Shown here: piece by piece, positions 8,233 through 18,257 of the stretch | How the letters are laid out: each line of letters begins with the position of its first letter | How positions within the stretch are numbered: the first letter of the stretch is position 1 | From: Dehalococcoidales bacterium | GTDB taxonomy: Bacteria; Chloroflexota; Dehalococcoidia; Dehalococcoidales; UBA2162 | Direction of reading: 5' to 3' | Assembly: GCA_016932435.1 (NCBI GenBank) | Contig: JAFGCW010000045.1 | Coordinates: 9,070 to 73,069, forward strand | Length of the DNA stretch: 64,000 nucleotides | Made by a program: the position numbers and the translations under genes | Notes under the pieces: model-generated | Told to the model about the DNA's origin: nothing | What the model saw: only the letters and a program-made list of their open reading frames with translations | Database searches by the model: none

Positions 8233-8325
8233 ATGAACAAATCAAAAAAAGTAGCACTTAAAAAACAGAAAGCGAAAAAGAAGAAACTGGAAGCAAAGAG
8301 AAAGGCTGGCGAGATCCCGGCCTGA
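8233..8325 (+). CDS. 30-residue lysine-rich microprotein
   Basis: A short frame starting at ATG 8233 with AAGGA five bases upstream and stopping at TGA 8325. The peptide starts MNKSKKVALKKQKAKKKK and continues with LEAKRKAGEIPA, about half Lys/Arg, with no aromatic residue, likely a single amphipathic or extended basic helix. Similar tiny basic 'MSKSRKVALKKHR' proteins are, in my memory, recurrent in Dehalococcoidia-like genomes, which argues it is real. RNA or ribosome binding would suit the composition. It lies 29 bases after the Cys-rich gene, probably in the same operon. Confidence 0.6.
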   Translation: MNKSKKVALKKQKAKKKKLEAKRKAGEIPA

Positions 8326-8449
8326 TTCGGCTTCGGCTGCCTTAATCTACCTTTATGTATTGCTGGTATAGTTAATACTTCTTATTATCGTAGCCGTTAA
8401 CATCGTTCATCAGCAGTAAAAAGCTGTTATAATAAACTATAGATAATTC

Positions 8450-9466
8450 GTGAATGAGGGTATTTTGTCTGAACCTCCTGATTTGGCACAAGCGTTATTA
8501 AATCCTGATTGTTACCCCGGTACACCATCAGATATTAAACTGGTACAAACCTCAACATCTTATGTTTTCCTCACCGGTGATTTTGCCTATAAGATAAAAA
8601 AGCCGGTCGATCCCGGATATCTGGACTATACCACGCTCGATAAACGCCGTTTTTATTGTAACCGTGAAGTATCGTTAAACCGCCGCCTGTGCCCTGATAT
8701 TTACCTCGATACCGTATCTATAACCGAAGGTAAAGAAGGGCTGTCGGTAGAAGGTAAGGGAAAATCGCTCGAATTCGCCGTAAAAATGAAACAGATGCCG
8801 GGAGAATCAATGCTGAGCACTCTCCTGGAGGAGGATGGCATCACACACAGCGTAATGCATGACATCGCTGGGAAAATGGCCGAATTTCACGAAAAAGCAG
8901 CAACATCTGAAACCATAAAAGGCTATGGTGATATCGAATTCATACTCACCGGAACGGAAGATAACTTCATTGACTCAATCAGGTTCATCAGTAAAACCAT
9001 CTCTCAGAAAAGTTACCGTGACATCAAGGACTATACCAACAGCTTTCTCGAAAAGAAAACCGAACTATTCTATGAGAGAATTGCCGATAACAAAATAAGG
9101 GACTGCCACGGGGATGTACGGGCTAAACATATCTGTGTTGCGGATGATATTTATATTTTCGATTGCATCGAATTTAATGACAGCCTGAGATACGGTGACG
9201 TAGCTTCGGAAGTCGCCTTACTTGCAATGGACCTTGACCGGTATGGAAGAACCGACCTTTCGCGTGCTTTTGTCGATGCCTACGTATCAATCACAGGTGA
9301 TGAAGACCTGCCCGATATACTGAACTTCTACAAGTGCTATCGCGCCTACTATCGCGGCAGGATAGAAAGCATGAAGCTGGATATCCCGAATATCTCAGAA
9401 GAGCAGGTAGCAGAGGTTACTGAAACCGCGGGCAAATACTTCGAACTGGCAGAGTCCTACATTTAG
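8450..9466 (+). CDS. predicted aminoglycoside-phosphotransferase-like kinase (COG2187 type)
   Basis: A 338-residue protein with an APH/ChoK kinase fold. The likely catalytic loop is CHGDVRAKHI near residue 222 and the metal-binding segment FDCIEFND follows about 15 residues later. The early segment SYVFLTGDFAYKIKKPV supplies a nucleotide-binding Lys, and the next segment LDYTTLDKRRFYCNREVSLNRRL is characteristic of the COG2187 family. Its natural substrate is unknown. The GTG at 8450 is used for lack of an ATG; a TATAAT at 8428-8433 lies just upstream, so its leader would be very short. The C-terminal P-loop kinase domain fused in some relatives is absent. Confidence 0.75.
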   Translation: MNEGILSEPPDLAQALLNPDCYPGTPSDIKLVQTSTSYVFLTGDFAYKIKKPVDPGYLDYTTLDKRRFYCNREVSLNRRLCPDIYLDTVSITEGKEGLSVEGKGKSLEFAVKMKQMPGESMLSTLLEEDGITHSVMHDIAGKMAEFHEKAATSETIKGYGDIEFILTGTEDNFIDSIRFISKTISQKSYRDIKDYTNSFLEKKTELFYERIADNKIRDCHGDVRAKHICVADDIYIFDCIEFNDSLRYGDVASEVALLAMDLDRYGRTDLSRAFVDAYVSITGDEDLPDILNFYKCYRAYYRGRIESMKLDIPNISEEQVAEVTETAGKYFELAESYI

Positions 9467-9523
9467 GGAAACCACTTATTCTATGTGGCTGTTTCCTCTG
9501 GCTATAGTATACTTCATACCAGA

Positions 9524-10039
9524 ATGGCAGATGAATCATTTACTATCAGACCGGTTAGCGAAGCAGATAAAGACTGGATCAACTCTTTTCTTGAGGAATA
9601 CTGGGGTTCCACCAGGTTCGTAACCCGTGGCAGGCTCTTTTTTGCTGATGAGAATCCGGGATTTTTCACTTTCGAAGATGATAAACCCGTCAGCCTTATT
9701 ACCTATGAAATAATCGGTAACGAGTGCGAGATAACTACTCTGACAAGTCTCGCAGAGCGAAAAGGAATCGGCACCGCCCTGATAAACGCAGTGAAAGACG
9801 TTGCGCTACAAGCCGGTTGCAAACGACTCGTGGTAATTACCACCAATGACAATACGCATGCCATACGCTTCTACCAGAGATACGGTTTCACTATCGCAAC
9901 CATATATCCGAACTCAATGGAAGAAGCCCGAAAGATAAAACCGGAAATTCCTCTTACCGGCAATGACGGCATACCTCTCAGGGATGAAATAGAGTTTGAA
10001 ATACATTTATTAAACGGAAAAGGAGGATTACCATGTTAA
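9524..10039 (+). CDS. GNAT family N-acetyltransferase
   Basis: About 171 residues. The GNAT core is clear: FTIRPVSEADKDW at the start, and the acetyl-CoA loop in ERKGIGTALINAVKDVA after a beta-strand reading CEITTLTSLA, then NDNTHAIRFYQRYGF in the C-terminal half. Target unknown. I start at ATG 9524 because the domain begins there; an in-frame GTG at 9485 would add 13 residues with no domain match. The stop overlaps the radical SAM gene by seven bases, and that gene's AAGGAGG ribosome site is inside this one, so the two are coupled. Confidence 0.8.
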   Translation: MADESFTIRPVSEADKDWINSFLEEYWGSTRFVTRGRLFFADENPGFFTFEDDKPVSLITYEIIGNECEITTLTSLAERKGIGTALINAVKDVALQAGCKRLVVITTNDNTHAIRFYQRYGFTIATIYPNSMEEARKIKPEIPLTGNDGIPLRDEIEFEIHLLNGKGGLPC

Positions 10040-10929
10040 CGGGCTTACACCTCCTTCTTACCTATCAATGCAACTCCGAATGCGACCACTGTTTCCTGTA
10101 TTGCAGTCCCCGTTCTCAAGGAACTTTCACCCTGAATCAAATACGTACTCTCCTGGAAGAAGCCAGGAAGATCGGAACGATGGAGTCCGTATACTTCGAA
10201 GGCGGAGAAGCCTTTCTCTATTATCCAATCCTCCTGGAAGGTATCAGAATAGCACGGGAAGCAGGCTTTAACACAGGTATTGTAACAAACGCTTATTTTG
10301 CCACCGATGATGAAGATATCAAACTATGGCTGAAGCCACTTGTCGAACTCGGGATCAGCGACCTCAGTATCAGCAATGACCCCTATCATTATGGTGATGA
10401 GAAGGATAATCCGGCAGAGCGTGCCCGAAAAGCTGCCCGGGAACTCGGCTTGCCTGTCGGTGAAATCCATATCGATGAACCTACCATTTCTAAGGATACA
10501 GACCATGAAAAAGGTGAAGCTATTATCGGCGGCAGTACCATGTTTCGTGGGAGAGCTGTTGACAAGTTGATATCAGGTCTGCCTACACGATACTGGGAGG
10601 AATTCACCGAATGTCCGTATGAAAACCTGGAATCCCCGGGACGCGTCCACATCGATGCCTACGGCAATGTTCATATCTGCCAGGGAATCAGCATGGGCAA
10701 TATCTGGCAAACGCCATTATCGGTGATCGATAATACCTGGAATGCGGCTTCACATCCCATCTGTGGCCCCCTGGTCAAAGGCGGACCGGCTCAACTCATC
10801 AGAGAATACGGCATCGACCATGAAGACGAATACGTTGATGCCTGCCATTGCTGTTACCTTGTTCGAAAATCACTTCTTGACCGTTTTCCACAGTATCTTT
10901 CACCTCAGCAAGTTTACGGTTTAGAATAA
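10033..10929 (+). CDS. radical SAM protein with C-terminal cysteine cluster
   Basis: A 298-residue radical SAM enzyme. The [4Fe-4S] motif C13-x3-C17-x2-C20 (YQCNSECDHCF) lies right at the N-terminus, followed by the glycine-rich SAM-binding FEGGEAF. The C-terminal region contains CPYENL, GRVHIDAYGNVHICQG and DACHCCYLVRK, resembling a reduced SPASM or twitch domain that could hold an auxiliary cluster. The reaction is unknown; peptide or small-molecule modification is plausible. It overlaps and follows a GNAT gene, with AAGGAGG six bases before ATG 10033. No peptide substrate gene is evident next to it. Confidence 0.85.
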   Translation: MLTGLHLLLTYQCNSECDHCFLYCSPRSQGTFTLNQIRTLLEEARKIGTMESVYFEGGEAFLYYPILLEGIRIAREAGFNTGIVTNAYFATDDEDIKLWLKPLVELGISDLSISNDPYHYGDEKDNPAERARKAARELGLPVGEIHIDEPTISKDTDHEKGEAIIGGSTMFRGRAVDKLISGLPTRYWEEFTECPYENLESPGRVHIDAYGNVHICQGISMGNIWQTPLSVIDNTWNAASHPICGPLVKGGPAQLIREYGIDHEDEYVDACHCCYLVRKSLLDRFPQYLSPQQVYGLE

Positions 10930-11000
10930 AGCCAGCAACACAAAAACGTGAATATATGGTATTATTAAGAGAATTTCAATTAATATATTCAGCCGAATTT

Positions 11001-11038
11001 CTCACCCCCACCTATGATAAAATACTGACTCGGGTGAG
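11001..11038 (+). other. inverted repeat before small AT-hook-like gene
   Basis: CTCACCC (11001-11007) and GGGTGAG (11032-11038) form a perfect 7-base inverted repeat with a 24-base loop that contains TATGAT (11013-11018), a possible -10. It lies 34 bases before the next gene. It may be an operator or an RNA hairpin. Confidence 0.3.
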
Positions 11039-11071
11039 CCATTTATAAAAAACAAAGAATAATCACTAAGC

Positions 11072-11302
11072 ATGAGTAAAACAGGAAGACCTTCGAAAGA
11101 AGAAGCAGTAAACCATCCTCTGCATGGGCATTTCAATGGTGATGTACCATGGATCGACGGTTGCAAGGAATACGACAGGGATACCTGCCTTGATTGCCCG
11201 GTACCGCTAGGAGAATGCCCCGCTGAGAATCCGCGTCTTCACAAGGGTGGAAGACCGAAGGGAAGTAAAAACAAGGAGGGTTCACCTCAAAGCGAACCCT
11301 GA
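11072..11302 (+). CDS. small basic/cysteine protein with AT-hook-like tail
   Basis: A 76-residue protein that I do not recognise. It begins MSKTGRPSKEEAVNHP and ends with GGRPKGSKNKEG, so it has a GRP core near each end; the second resembles an AT-hook (GRP flanked by basic residues). In between, CKEYDRDTCLDCPVPLGEC supplies four Cys that could bind a metal. Minor-groove DNA binding is a reasonable guess, not shown. No strong ribosome site precedes ATG 11072. AhcY follows after 51 bases on the same strand. Confidence 0.6.
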   Translation: MSKTGRPSKEEAVNHPLHGHFNGDVPWIDGCKEYDRDTCLDCPVPLGECPAENPRLHKGGRPKGSKNKEGSPQSEP

Positions 11303-11350
11303 CATTTTATCGATAAACACATGGAGAAACACTATTCTAATAAGGAGTAA

Positions 11351-12619
<1,269 letters not shown>

Positions 12620-12630
12620 AAGGGGGAAAT

Positions 12631-13833
12631 ATGACAAATAGATTCAGCAGTTCACCTAAATATCTGTTAACCTCGGAATCCGTTACCGAGGGACATCCGG
12701 ATAAAGTATGCGACCAGATATCGGACGCGATTCTGGATGCGATCATGAAAGAAGACCCTATGGGCAGGGTTGCCTGCGAGACGGCAACTACCACCGGACT
12801 GGTAGTAGTTCTTGGTGAAATCACTACAAGCTGCTACATCGACGTGCAGAGTATCGTCAGGGAAGTAGTTCGCGATATCGGCTACACAAATCCGGAATAT
12901 GGTTTTGACTGCCTTTCCTGCGGTGTCCTGAACGGCATCAAAGAACAGTCTACGGATATCGATATGGGCGTCAGCCAGTCACAGGAAGCCAAAGGAGGAG
13001 CAGCTGACGATCTTGAGAAGGTCGGTGCCGGCGACCAGGGAATGATGTTCGGATATGCCTGTACCGAAACTCCCGAACTGATGCCATTACCCATTTCCCT
13101 GGCTCATAAACTCAGCCAGCAACTGGCAAAAGTCAGGAAAGACGGAACACTTCCCTATCTACGACCGGATGGAAAATCCCAGGTTACGGTTGAGTATAAT
13201 ATGGGCGTCGCGAAACGTGTCACCAGCGTGGTAATCGCGGCCCAGCATGATGACACCGACCGAGCCCTGATGGAAAAAGATATCATGGAGAAGGTTATAA
13301 AACCAATCGTTCCCGCTGAGTTGATGGATGGCGAAACCAAATACTACGTTAACGCAACCGGAAGATTCGTTATCGGCGGACCGGTATCGGATACCGGTTT
13401 CACCGGGCGTAAAATCCTGGTAGATACCTATGGTGGTATTGCCAGGCATGGCGGAGGAGCCTTCTCAGGGAAAGATCCGACGAAGGTAGACCGCACGGCA
13501 GCCTACGCAGCCCGGTACATCGCTAAAAATTGTGTTGCCGCCGGACTCGCTGACCGACTGGAGATCCAGCTTTCTTACGTTATCGGCGTTGCTCATCCGC
13601 TTTCAGTTTCGATTGAAACCTTCGGTACGGCAAAGGTTGACGAAGACCTTATCGAAAACCTGGTAATGAAGCACTTCGACCTCAGGCCGGGTGCGATTAT
13701 TCGTGATTTCGACCTTCGGCGTCCAATATTCAGGCAGACAGCCGCTTACGGCCACTTCGGCCGTGACGACCTTGACCTGCCCTGGGAGAAAACCGATAAG
13801 GCAGAGATTCTCAAGAAAGAAGCCTTTGGCTAA
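12631..13833 (+). CDS. metK: S-adenosylmethionine synthase
   Basis: Makes SAM from methionine and ATP. The 400-residue length is right for bacterial MetK. Signature segments are [20 protein letters not shown] at the N-terminus, the hexapeptide-region [25 protein letters not shown] [16 protein letters not shown], and the P-loop-like [26 protein letters not shown] precedes ATG 12631. It is the last gene of the ahcY-metK unit; a strong intrinsic terminator follows 17 bases after its stop. Confidence 0.97.
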   Translation: MTNRFSSSPKYLLTSESVTEGHPDKVCDQISDAILDAIMKEDPMGRVACETATTTGLVVVLGEITTSCYIDVQSIVREVVRDIGYTNPEYGFDCLSCGVLNGIKEQSTDIDMGVSQSQEAKGGAADDLEKVGAGDQGMMFGYACTETPELMPLPISLAHKLSQQLAKVRKDGTLPYLRPDGKSQVTVEYNMGVAKRVTSVVIAAQHDDTDRALMEKDIMEKVIKPIVPAELMDGETKYYVNATGRFVIGGPVSDTGFTGRKILVDTYGGIARHGGGAFSGKDPTKVDRTAAYAARYIAKNCVAAGLADRLEIQLSYVIGVAHPLSVSIETFGTAKVDEDLIENLVMKHFDLRPGAIIRDFDLRRPIFRQTAAYGHFGRDDLDLPWEKTDKAEILKKEAFG

Positions 13834-13850
13834 TTCTACAGGTATCATGT

Positions 13851-13884
13851 AAAAAGGGGTGATTTATAAATCACCCCTTTTTTT
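13851..13884 (+). terminator. intrinsic terminator after metK
   Basis: A perfect inverted repeat, AAAAAGGGGTGATT / AATCACCCCTTTTT with a TATA loop, running into a T tract. It ends the ahcY-metK transcript; the next gene begins about 60 bases later. Confidence 0.9.
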
Positions 13885-13946
13885 ATTTGTAACCTTCTGA
13901 TACACTCAGAATGAAGGTTGTTAAAACTATCTATCAAGGAAGTATA

Positions 13947-15371
13947 TTGAGAGAAAACCCTATTAAATTCGGTACCGACGGCTGGCGGGGTATTATCGCA
14001 GACGATTTTACCTTCGACAATGTACGTACCTGCGCCCGTGCCGTGGCGGACTATCTGAACGAAGCGAAGCTTGCTGATAAAGGTCTGGTAATCGGTTACG
14101 ATACGCGGTTCGCTTCCGAAGATTTCGCAACCACTGCCGCAGAAGTGGTGGCAGCCGCCGGAATTAAAGTACACCTCTGTCAGGAGGCAACTCCCACACC
14201 GGTGATAAGCTACAGCACTGTAAATTTGAATGCAGGTGGGGCGATAGTCATCACGGCCAGCCACAATCCGGCTGCATGGAATGGTTTCAAATACAAATCT
14301 GAGAACGGCGCCAGTGCATCCGATGAAATCACATCGCTGATCGAAGACAAGGTATCCCGCCTTTACGGAAAGGATTCACCGGTAAGAATACCTCTTGAAG
14401 AAGCCCTGAAAACCGGACTCATCGGATACACTAATCCTTTGCCGTCTTATATCGATCACCTATCGAAATTAATAAACCTCGATGAAATCAGAAACAGCGG
14501 ACTCAGAGTAATCGTCGACCCTATGTACGGTGCCGGCTCGGGATACCTGAAAAACCTGTTGGATGGTGGCTCTACAGAAATCATCGAGATTAACAACGAA
14601 AGAAACCCGTTATTCCCCGGAATACAACCGGAACCGATAGCTGCAAACCTTGGAAAGCTTATGGCTACCATAACGGAACAGAAAGCCAGTATCGGGATTG
14701 CTACCGACGGCGATGCCGACAGGCTGGGAATAGTCGATGAAAACGGGCATTTTATCAGCACGGTACAGGTTTTAGCCTTGCTGACGTACTACCTGCTGGA
14801 GGTGCGTGGCGAAAGAGGTTTAATCGTAAAAACGATTAATACCTCGGTGATGATGAACAGACTGGCTGAAATATATGGGGTAGACATCATCGAGGAACCG
14901 ATAGGCTTCAAACACATCGCGCCTCATCTGGAGAAGAACGCACTGATAGGCGGAGAGGAAAGCGGCGGTTATGGATTCCGCGGTCATCTCCCTGAACGCG
15001 ACGGAATCCTGGCAGCTCTCTACTTCCTCGACCTTATGGTAAAAACAGGGAAAACGCCTTCACAGCTTTTAGATCACCTTTTCAGTTTAGCCGGTACCCA
15101 CTACTACGACCGGATCGATGTACATTTTCCGCTTAATGAACGTGACAATATCTTCAATCGCGTAAAGAGTAATCCCCCTGAAAAAATCAACGAAATCAAA
15201 GTTGATCAATTAAACACAATGGATGGCTACAAATATACCCTCACCGATGACAGCTGGCTCTTAATCAGGTTCTCCGGGACCGAACCGCTGCTGAGAATTT
15301 ACACTGAAAGCAGTACTCCGCAGAAGGTCGAGGAACTACTCCGTGCAGGGAAAAAACTGGTCGGTATATAA
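13947..15371 (+). CDS. phosphoglucomutase/phosphomannomutase family enzyme
   Basis: Alpha-D-phosphohexomutase of about 474 residues. The four family signatures are present: phosphoserine loop ITASHNPAAWNGFKYK, metal-binding DGDADRLGI, sugar-specificity GGEESGGYGF, and the phosphate-binding RFSGTEPLLRIYTE. The GEESG motif fits glucose/mannose phosphates (or glucosamine) without deciding between them. I chose TTG 13947 because AAGGAAG lies 4-5 bases before it and the product would then begin MRENPIKFGTDGWRG, the usual N-terminus; an in-frame ATG at 13911 lacks a ribosome site. A cupin of the sugar-isomerase type follows after 25 bases. Confidence 0.92.
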   Translation: MRENPIKFGTDGWRGIIADDFTFDNVRTCARAVADYLNEAKLADKGLVIGYDTRFASEDFATTAAEVVAAAGIKVHLCQEATPTPVISYSTVNLNAGGAIVITASHNPAAWNGFKYKSENGASASDEITSLIEDKVSRLYGKDSPVRIPLEEALKTGLIGYTNPLPSYIDHLSKLINLDEIRNSGLRVIVDPMYGAGSGYLKNLLDGGSTEIIEINNERNPLFPGIQPEPIAANLGKLMATITEQKASIGIATDGDADRLGIVDENGHFISTVQVLALLTYYLLEVRGERGLIVKTINTSVMMNRLAEIYGVDIIEEPIGFKHIAPHLEKNALIGGEESGGYGFRGHLPERDGILAALYFLDLMVKTGKTPSQLLDHLFSLAGTHYYDRIDVHFPLNERDNIFNRVKSNPPEKINEIKVDQLNTMDGYKYTLTDDSWLLIRFSGTEPLLRIYTESSTPQKVEELLRAGKKLVGI

Positions 15372-15396
15372 ACACAGATATTAAAGGATAATCAAT

Positions 15397-15765
15397 ATGG
15401 ACAATGAATTACCGAGAAAAACGGAAAAACCATGGGGCTATGAACTGCTTTTCGCCCTCACTCCTCAATACGCCGGGAAGATCCTCTTCGTAAAAAAAGG
15501 ACATCGTCTCAGTCTCCAGTATCACAACGAAAAAGACGAAACATTGTATATCCAGGGAGGGAAAGCCCTTCTGGAGATCGAAGACAAAGACGGCAACATG
15601 GTTCGGACAGAAGCATCACCAGGTATAGCTTTCAGGTTGCCACCTCAGACAAAGCACCGGTTCCAGGCCATCGAAGACACGACATTCCTGGAGGTATCAA
15701 CTCCTGAACTGGATGATGTCGTCAGGCTGGATGACGACTACGGTCGCTCCGGAACCACAGCCTGA
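15397..15765 (+). CDS. cupin, mannose-6-phosphate isomerase C-terminal type
   Basis: A 122-residue single cupin domain. KPWGYELLF near the N-terminus and the metal motif in LSLQYHNEKDETLYIQGGKA (His, His/Asn, Glu pattern) are typical of the type II phosphomannose isomerase C-terminal domain; PPQTKHRFQAIED supplies the last His. Standing alone, it may act as a phosphomannose isomerase or bind a sugar ligand. The upstream phosphohexomutase and 25-base spacing support a mannose/hexose phosphate pathway. A tRNA-Asp promoter begins right after its stop. Confidence 0.85.
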   Translation: MDNELPRKTEKPWGYELLFALTPQYAGKILFVKKGHRLSLQYHNEKDETLYIQGGKALLEIEDKDGNMVRTEASPGIAFRLPPQTKHRFQAIEDTTFLEVSTPELDDVVRLDDDYGRSGTTA

Positions 15766-15769
15766 TTGA

Positions 15770-15799
15770 TTGACAATCCATGCTCCGTCCTGATAGAAT
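15770..15799 (+). promoter_or_regulatory. sigma70-type promoter for tRNA-Asp
   Basis: TTGACA (15770-15775), an 18-base spacer and TAGAAT (15794-15799). Transcription would begin near 15806, about 40 bases before the tRNA. Confidence 0.7.
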
Positions 15800-15845
15800 T
15801 CCAAAGGTAATATTCTCCTTTTATTACCTCAATAAACAGCAATAC

Positions 15846-15922
15846 GGCCCCGTAGTGTAGCGGACTAACATGCCACCCTGTCACGGTGGAGATCGGGGGT
15901 TCGAATCCCCCCGGGGTCGCCA
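15846..15922 (+). tRNA. tRNA-Asp (anticodon GUC)
   Basis: The seven-base acceptor GGCCCCG (15846-15852) pairs with CGGGGTC (15912-15918, one G-U), followed by discriminator G and an encoded CCA (15920-15922). The anticodon stem CCACC/GGTGG encloses loop CTGTCAC, giving anticodon GTC. The T arm is GGGGG-TTCGAAT-CCCCC. A consensus-like promoter lies 47 bases upstream. Confidence 0.97.
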
Positions 15923-15973
15923 CTCTAAACATCAGATTTTATACCTTTATTTTTGTATCTGGAGTAAGTATAT

Positions 15974-16852
15974 TTGACTGATCTTCTGAATGTCGTTCTT
16001 CCTACTTTTATAATCATTTTCATCGGATACATATTCGGTAAAATCAAGAAATGGGATCTGTCCGTAATATCTGAGATCGTCATCTATATAGGCCTTCCCG
16101 CTCTTGTCCTGACTTCCATGCTTGAAAAGAAAATTATACTTCTGAATGCAGTAAAGGTCTGGGGCTCCGCCGTAATAATCATCTTCGGGTGTATGTTAGT
16201 CGCCTGGATTGTCTTCAGGATCATTAGACAAAAACACTCAGGACTCTACCTTCCCATCTCGATAATGAACTCAGTGAATATCCCCTTCCCGATTATCTTC
16301 CTGGTATACGGGCAGGAAGGTTTATACGCTGCAACCCTCTTTATGATACCCGGTGGAGTAATAGCCTATTCAGTGGGAATCTATATTGCATCAGGTAAAG
16401 ACTGGAGAGGAGCCTTGAAGGAAGTCTTCAAAATCCCTCCGATATATGCAGCAGTCCTGGGATTAATATTGAACATGCTGGAGGTAAACGTTCACGATGT
16501 AATCACTACACCGTTGAATATCATCGGACTGATGGCGGTTCCCCTGGTACTGCTGGTACTTGGCAACAACCTCGCAAAAATAAAAATAACCTCTGTACCG
16601 ACCACTATACTGGCCTCATTCATAAGAATAGGAGTAGGATTAGGACTCGGTTTTCTTGCTGCTACTATTTTCGATCTAACGGGAGTCTTACGGGCAGTGG
16701 TTATCTTAAACTCAGCTATGCCTGCCGCAGTTAACGCGGCAATTATTGCGACCAAATATGATAACGAGTCCGAACTCGTCTCAAGCGTCGTGTTCCTTAC
16801 AACGGTAGCCAGCCTGGCTGTGATCCCATTTATATTAAACTTTCTGACCTGA
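15974..16852 (+). CDS. AEC-family (auxin efflux carrier-like) membrane transporter
   Basis: A 292-residue, very hydrophobic protein with about ten transmembrane helices, split by the more polar SGKDWRGALKEVFKIPP near the middle. The N-terminus (LNVVLPTFIIIFIGYIFGK) and the repeat of this start (GRALKEVFKIPPIYAAVLG-like segment in the second half) are typical of the membrane transport protein PF03547. Members export or import organic acids such as malate; substrate here is unknown. It starts at TTG 15974, nine bases after GGAG. A bidirectional terminator separates it from the convergent UROD gene. Confidence 0.85.
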   Translation: MTDLLNVVLPTFIIIFIGYIFGKIKKWDLSVISEIVIYIGLPALVLTSMLEKKIILLNAVKVWGSAVIIIFGCMLVAWIVFRIIRQKHSGLYLPISIMNSVNIPFPIIFLVYGQEGLYAATLFMIPGGVIAYSVGIYIASGKDWRGALKEVFKIPPIYAAVLGLILNMLEVNVHDVITTPLNIIGLMAVPLVLLVLGNNLAKIKITSVPTTILASFIRIGVGLGLGFLAATIFDLTGVLRAVVILNSAMPAAVNAAIIATKYDNESELVSSVVFLTTVASLAVIPFILNFLT

Positions 16853-16873
16853 TCTTTACCTTTAACCAAATTA

Positions 16874-16903
16874 AAGAGGGAGTCCCGAATGGGACTCCCT
16901 CTT
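16874..16903. terminator. bidirectional intrinsic terminator
   Basis: A 13-base perfect stem, AAGAGGGAGTCCC / GGGACTCCCTCTT, with a GAAT loop, between the convergent AEC transporter and UROD-family genes. The flanking T/A tracts are short on both sides. Confidence 0.75.
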
Positions 16904-16926
16904 ATCCTGCGTACTACTTGAACCGT

Positions 16927-18246
16927 TTAGTACTTTCCGTACTTTTTAGCAGTATCTATCATCGCCTTCACATTCTCAGGCTTGGCTTCCTGTGTGTAAT
17001 CGGTGGAGCACCGCAGGATGAAACCGCCGTCTTTACCTACCTCTTTGATCAATTTCTTACAGTATTCTTCCACATCCTGGGTCGAACCCAGTTGAAGCAT
17101 GGTAATCGGTACGTTCCCCATAAAGCTGACGCTGTCACCGAACAGTTTCTTAGCCCTGAATATATCTGTCTCGGCAAACCGGATCATGATGCTGTGCTTC
17201 GGATAATCCATGAAATAATCGAGCTGATTATCACGCCTTCCTTCAAAGAACATAGAGATAACATCATATCCCAGGTCGAAGGTCTTCTGGACGGCCTTCT
17301 GCCAGTTCGGCCAGACGAATTTCTCGAACTGGGGGCGGGACATGAATTCATCGGAAACACGGTGAGGTTCTGATGAAGCACCGATCGTCGGCTTGCCTTC
17401 CTGTCGCACCGGAGGAGTCGCCCTGAATATCCTGTAGTCGAGAAGCTTTTCGAGAGCTGCCAGCAGTTTATCCGGCTGGCGGAACATATCCGTTGCAATG
17501 CCTTTCCAGGTCCTGAAACTGTTGGTAAATCCTGAGAAAGGAGGCATTACACCCCCCATCCATTGAAAGTCGACCGGTAGACCGAGTGCTCTCATCTCAC
17601 CGTTAAAATCACCAAGGGCATCGAGATGCTTCTTCTGTTCCTCACCGGCTTTTTTCATAACTTGGGCAAGTCGTTGAAAACCCGGTGAGGTAAACAATGA
17701 AGCCAGCATTGTGAGCCCTGTTCCCAGGTTCATCAGGGGAGGCAGACTGCCCAGTGGTTCCATTATGCCGTATACCCTCGGCAGCCAGACACGAAGTATA
17801 TAATCTGACGGGTCGGCCAGGAAAAGGTCATACTCATCCGCCTTCATGTATTCCTCTTCGATCGTCTGGCTGGCGATATGTTCCGGAAGGTTAAACCCGG
17901 GCCAGCGATAATTAGTGGTTTCAAGTGTTTCAAGGGCATTCCCCGACTGCATCGAGGCAGCCGAACCGTATGAATCAGGTTCAAGTTCAGCCATCATCCT
18001 CTTATATCCCTGCTTCCAGGCAACAGGATCATAATATGCAGTGGAATACGGCAGGCCGTTATATTTCATTGCGAAATAGGTGCCGCCGAATACCACCGGC
18101 ACCCTGTCCGGCACCTTGCCCTGTACAGCGTCATTGATCCTCTTTTCTCTTTCCGCGTACAGCTCTTCTACAGACTTACCATGTCTTTTTTCGATTTCGT
18201 CTTTGAGTTTCTTATCTTCTTTCCGGATTTCTTCCTCAGTGGTCAT
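16927..18246 (-). CDS. UROD-family (methyltransferase-like) protein, copy 1
   Basis: A 439-residue protein of the uroporphyrinogen decarboxylase / MtaA-CmuA superfamily. A charged coiled-coil-like N-terminus leads into YAEREKRINDAVQGKVPDR, the start of the UROD barrel. The C-terminal part (MIRFAETDIF, GNVPITMLQLGS, GKDGGFILR, YGKY end) matches the barrel end where cobalamin-linked methyltransferases bind zinc. True haem-pathway HemE is about 350 residues and lacks this extension, so a corrinoid-dependent methyl transfer is more likely. I chose ATG at 18246 (AAAGGAGG six bases before); an upstream in-frame ATG is unsupported. A close paralogue lies at 22681-24024. No corrinoid protein gene is adjacent. 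Confidence 0.8.
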   Translation of the reverse strand: MTTEEEIRKEDKKLKDEIEKRHGKSVEELYAEREKRINDAVQGKVPDRVPVVFGGTYFAMKYNGLPYSTAYYDPVAWKQGYKRMMAELEPDSYGSAASMQSGNALETLETTNYRWPGFNLPEHIASQTIEEEYMKADEYDLFLADPSDYILRVWLPRVYGIMEPLGSLPPLMNLGTGLTMLASLFTSPGFQRLAQVMKKAGEEQKKHLDALGDFNGEMRALGLPVDFQWMGGVMPPFSGFTNSFRTWKGIATDMFRQPDKLLAALEKLLDYRIFRATPPVRQEGKPTIGASSEPHRVSDEFMSRPQFEKFVWPNWQKAVQKTFDLGYDVISMFFEGRRDNQLDYFMDYPKHSIMIRFAETDIFRAKKLFGDSVSFMGNVPITMLQLGSTQDVEEYCKKLIKEVGKDGGFILRCSTDYTQEAKPENVKAMIDTAKKYGKY

Positions 18247-18257
18247 TTTTTCCTCCT

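Noticed and set aside
16927..18246. Haem-pathway uroporphyrinogen decarboxylase (hemE)
   Set aside because: Too long, with a charged N-terminal extension and a close paralogue nearby; no other haem genes are present.
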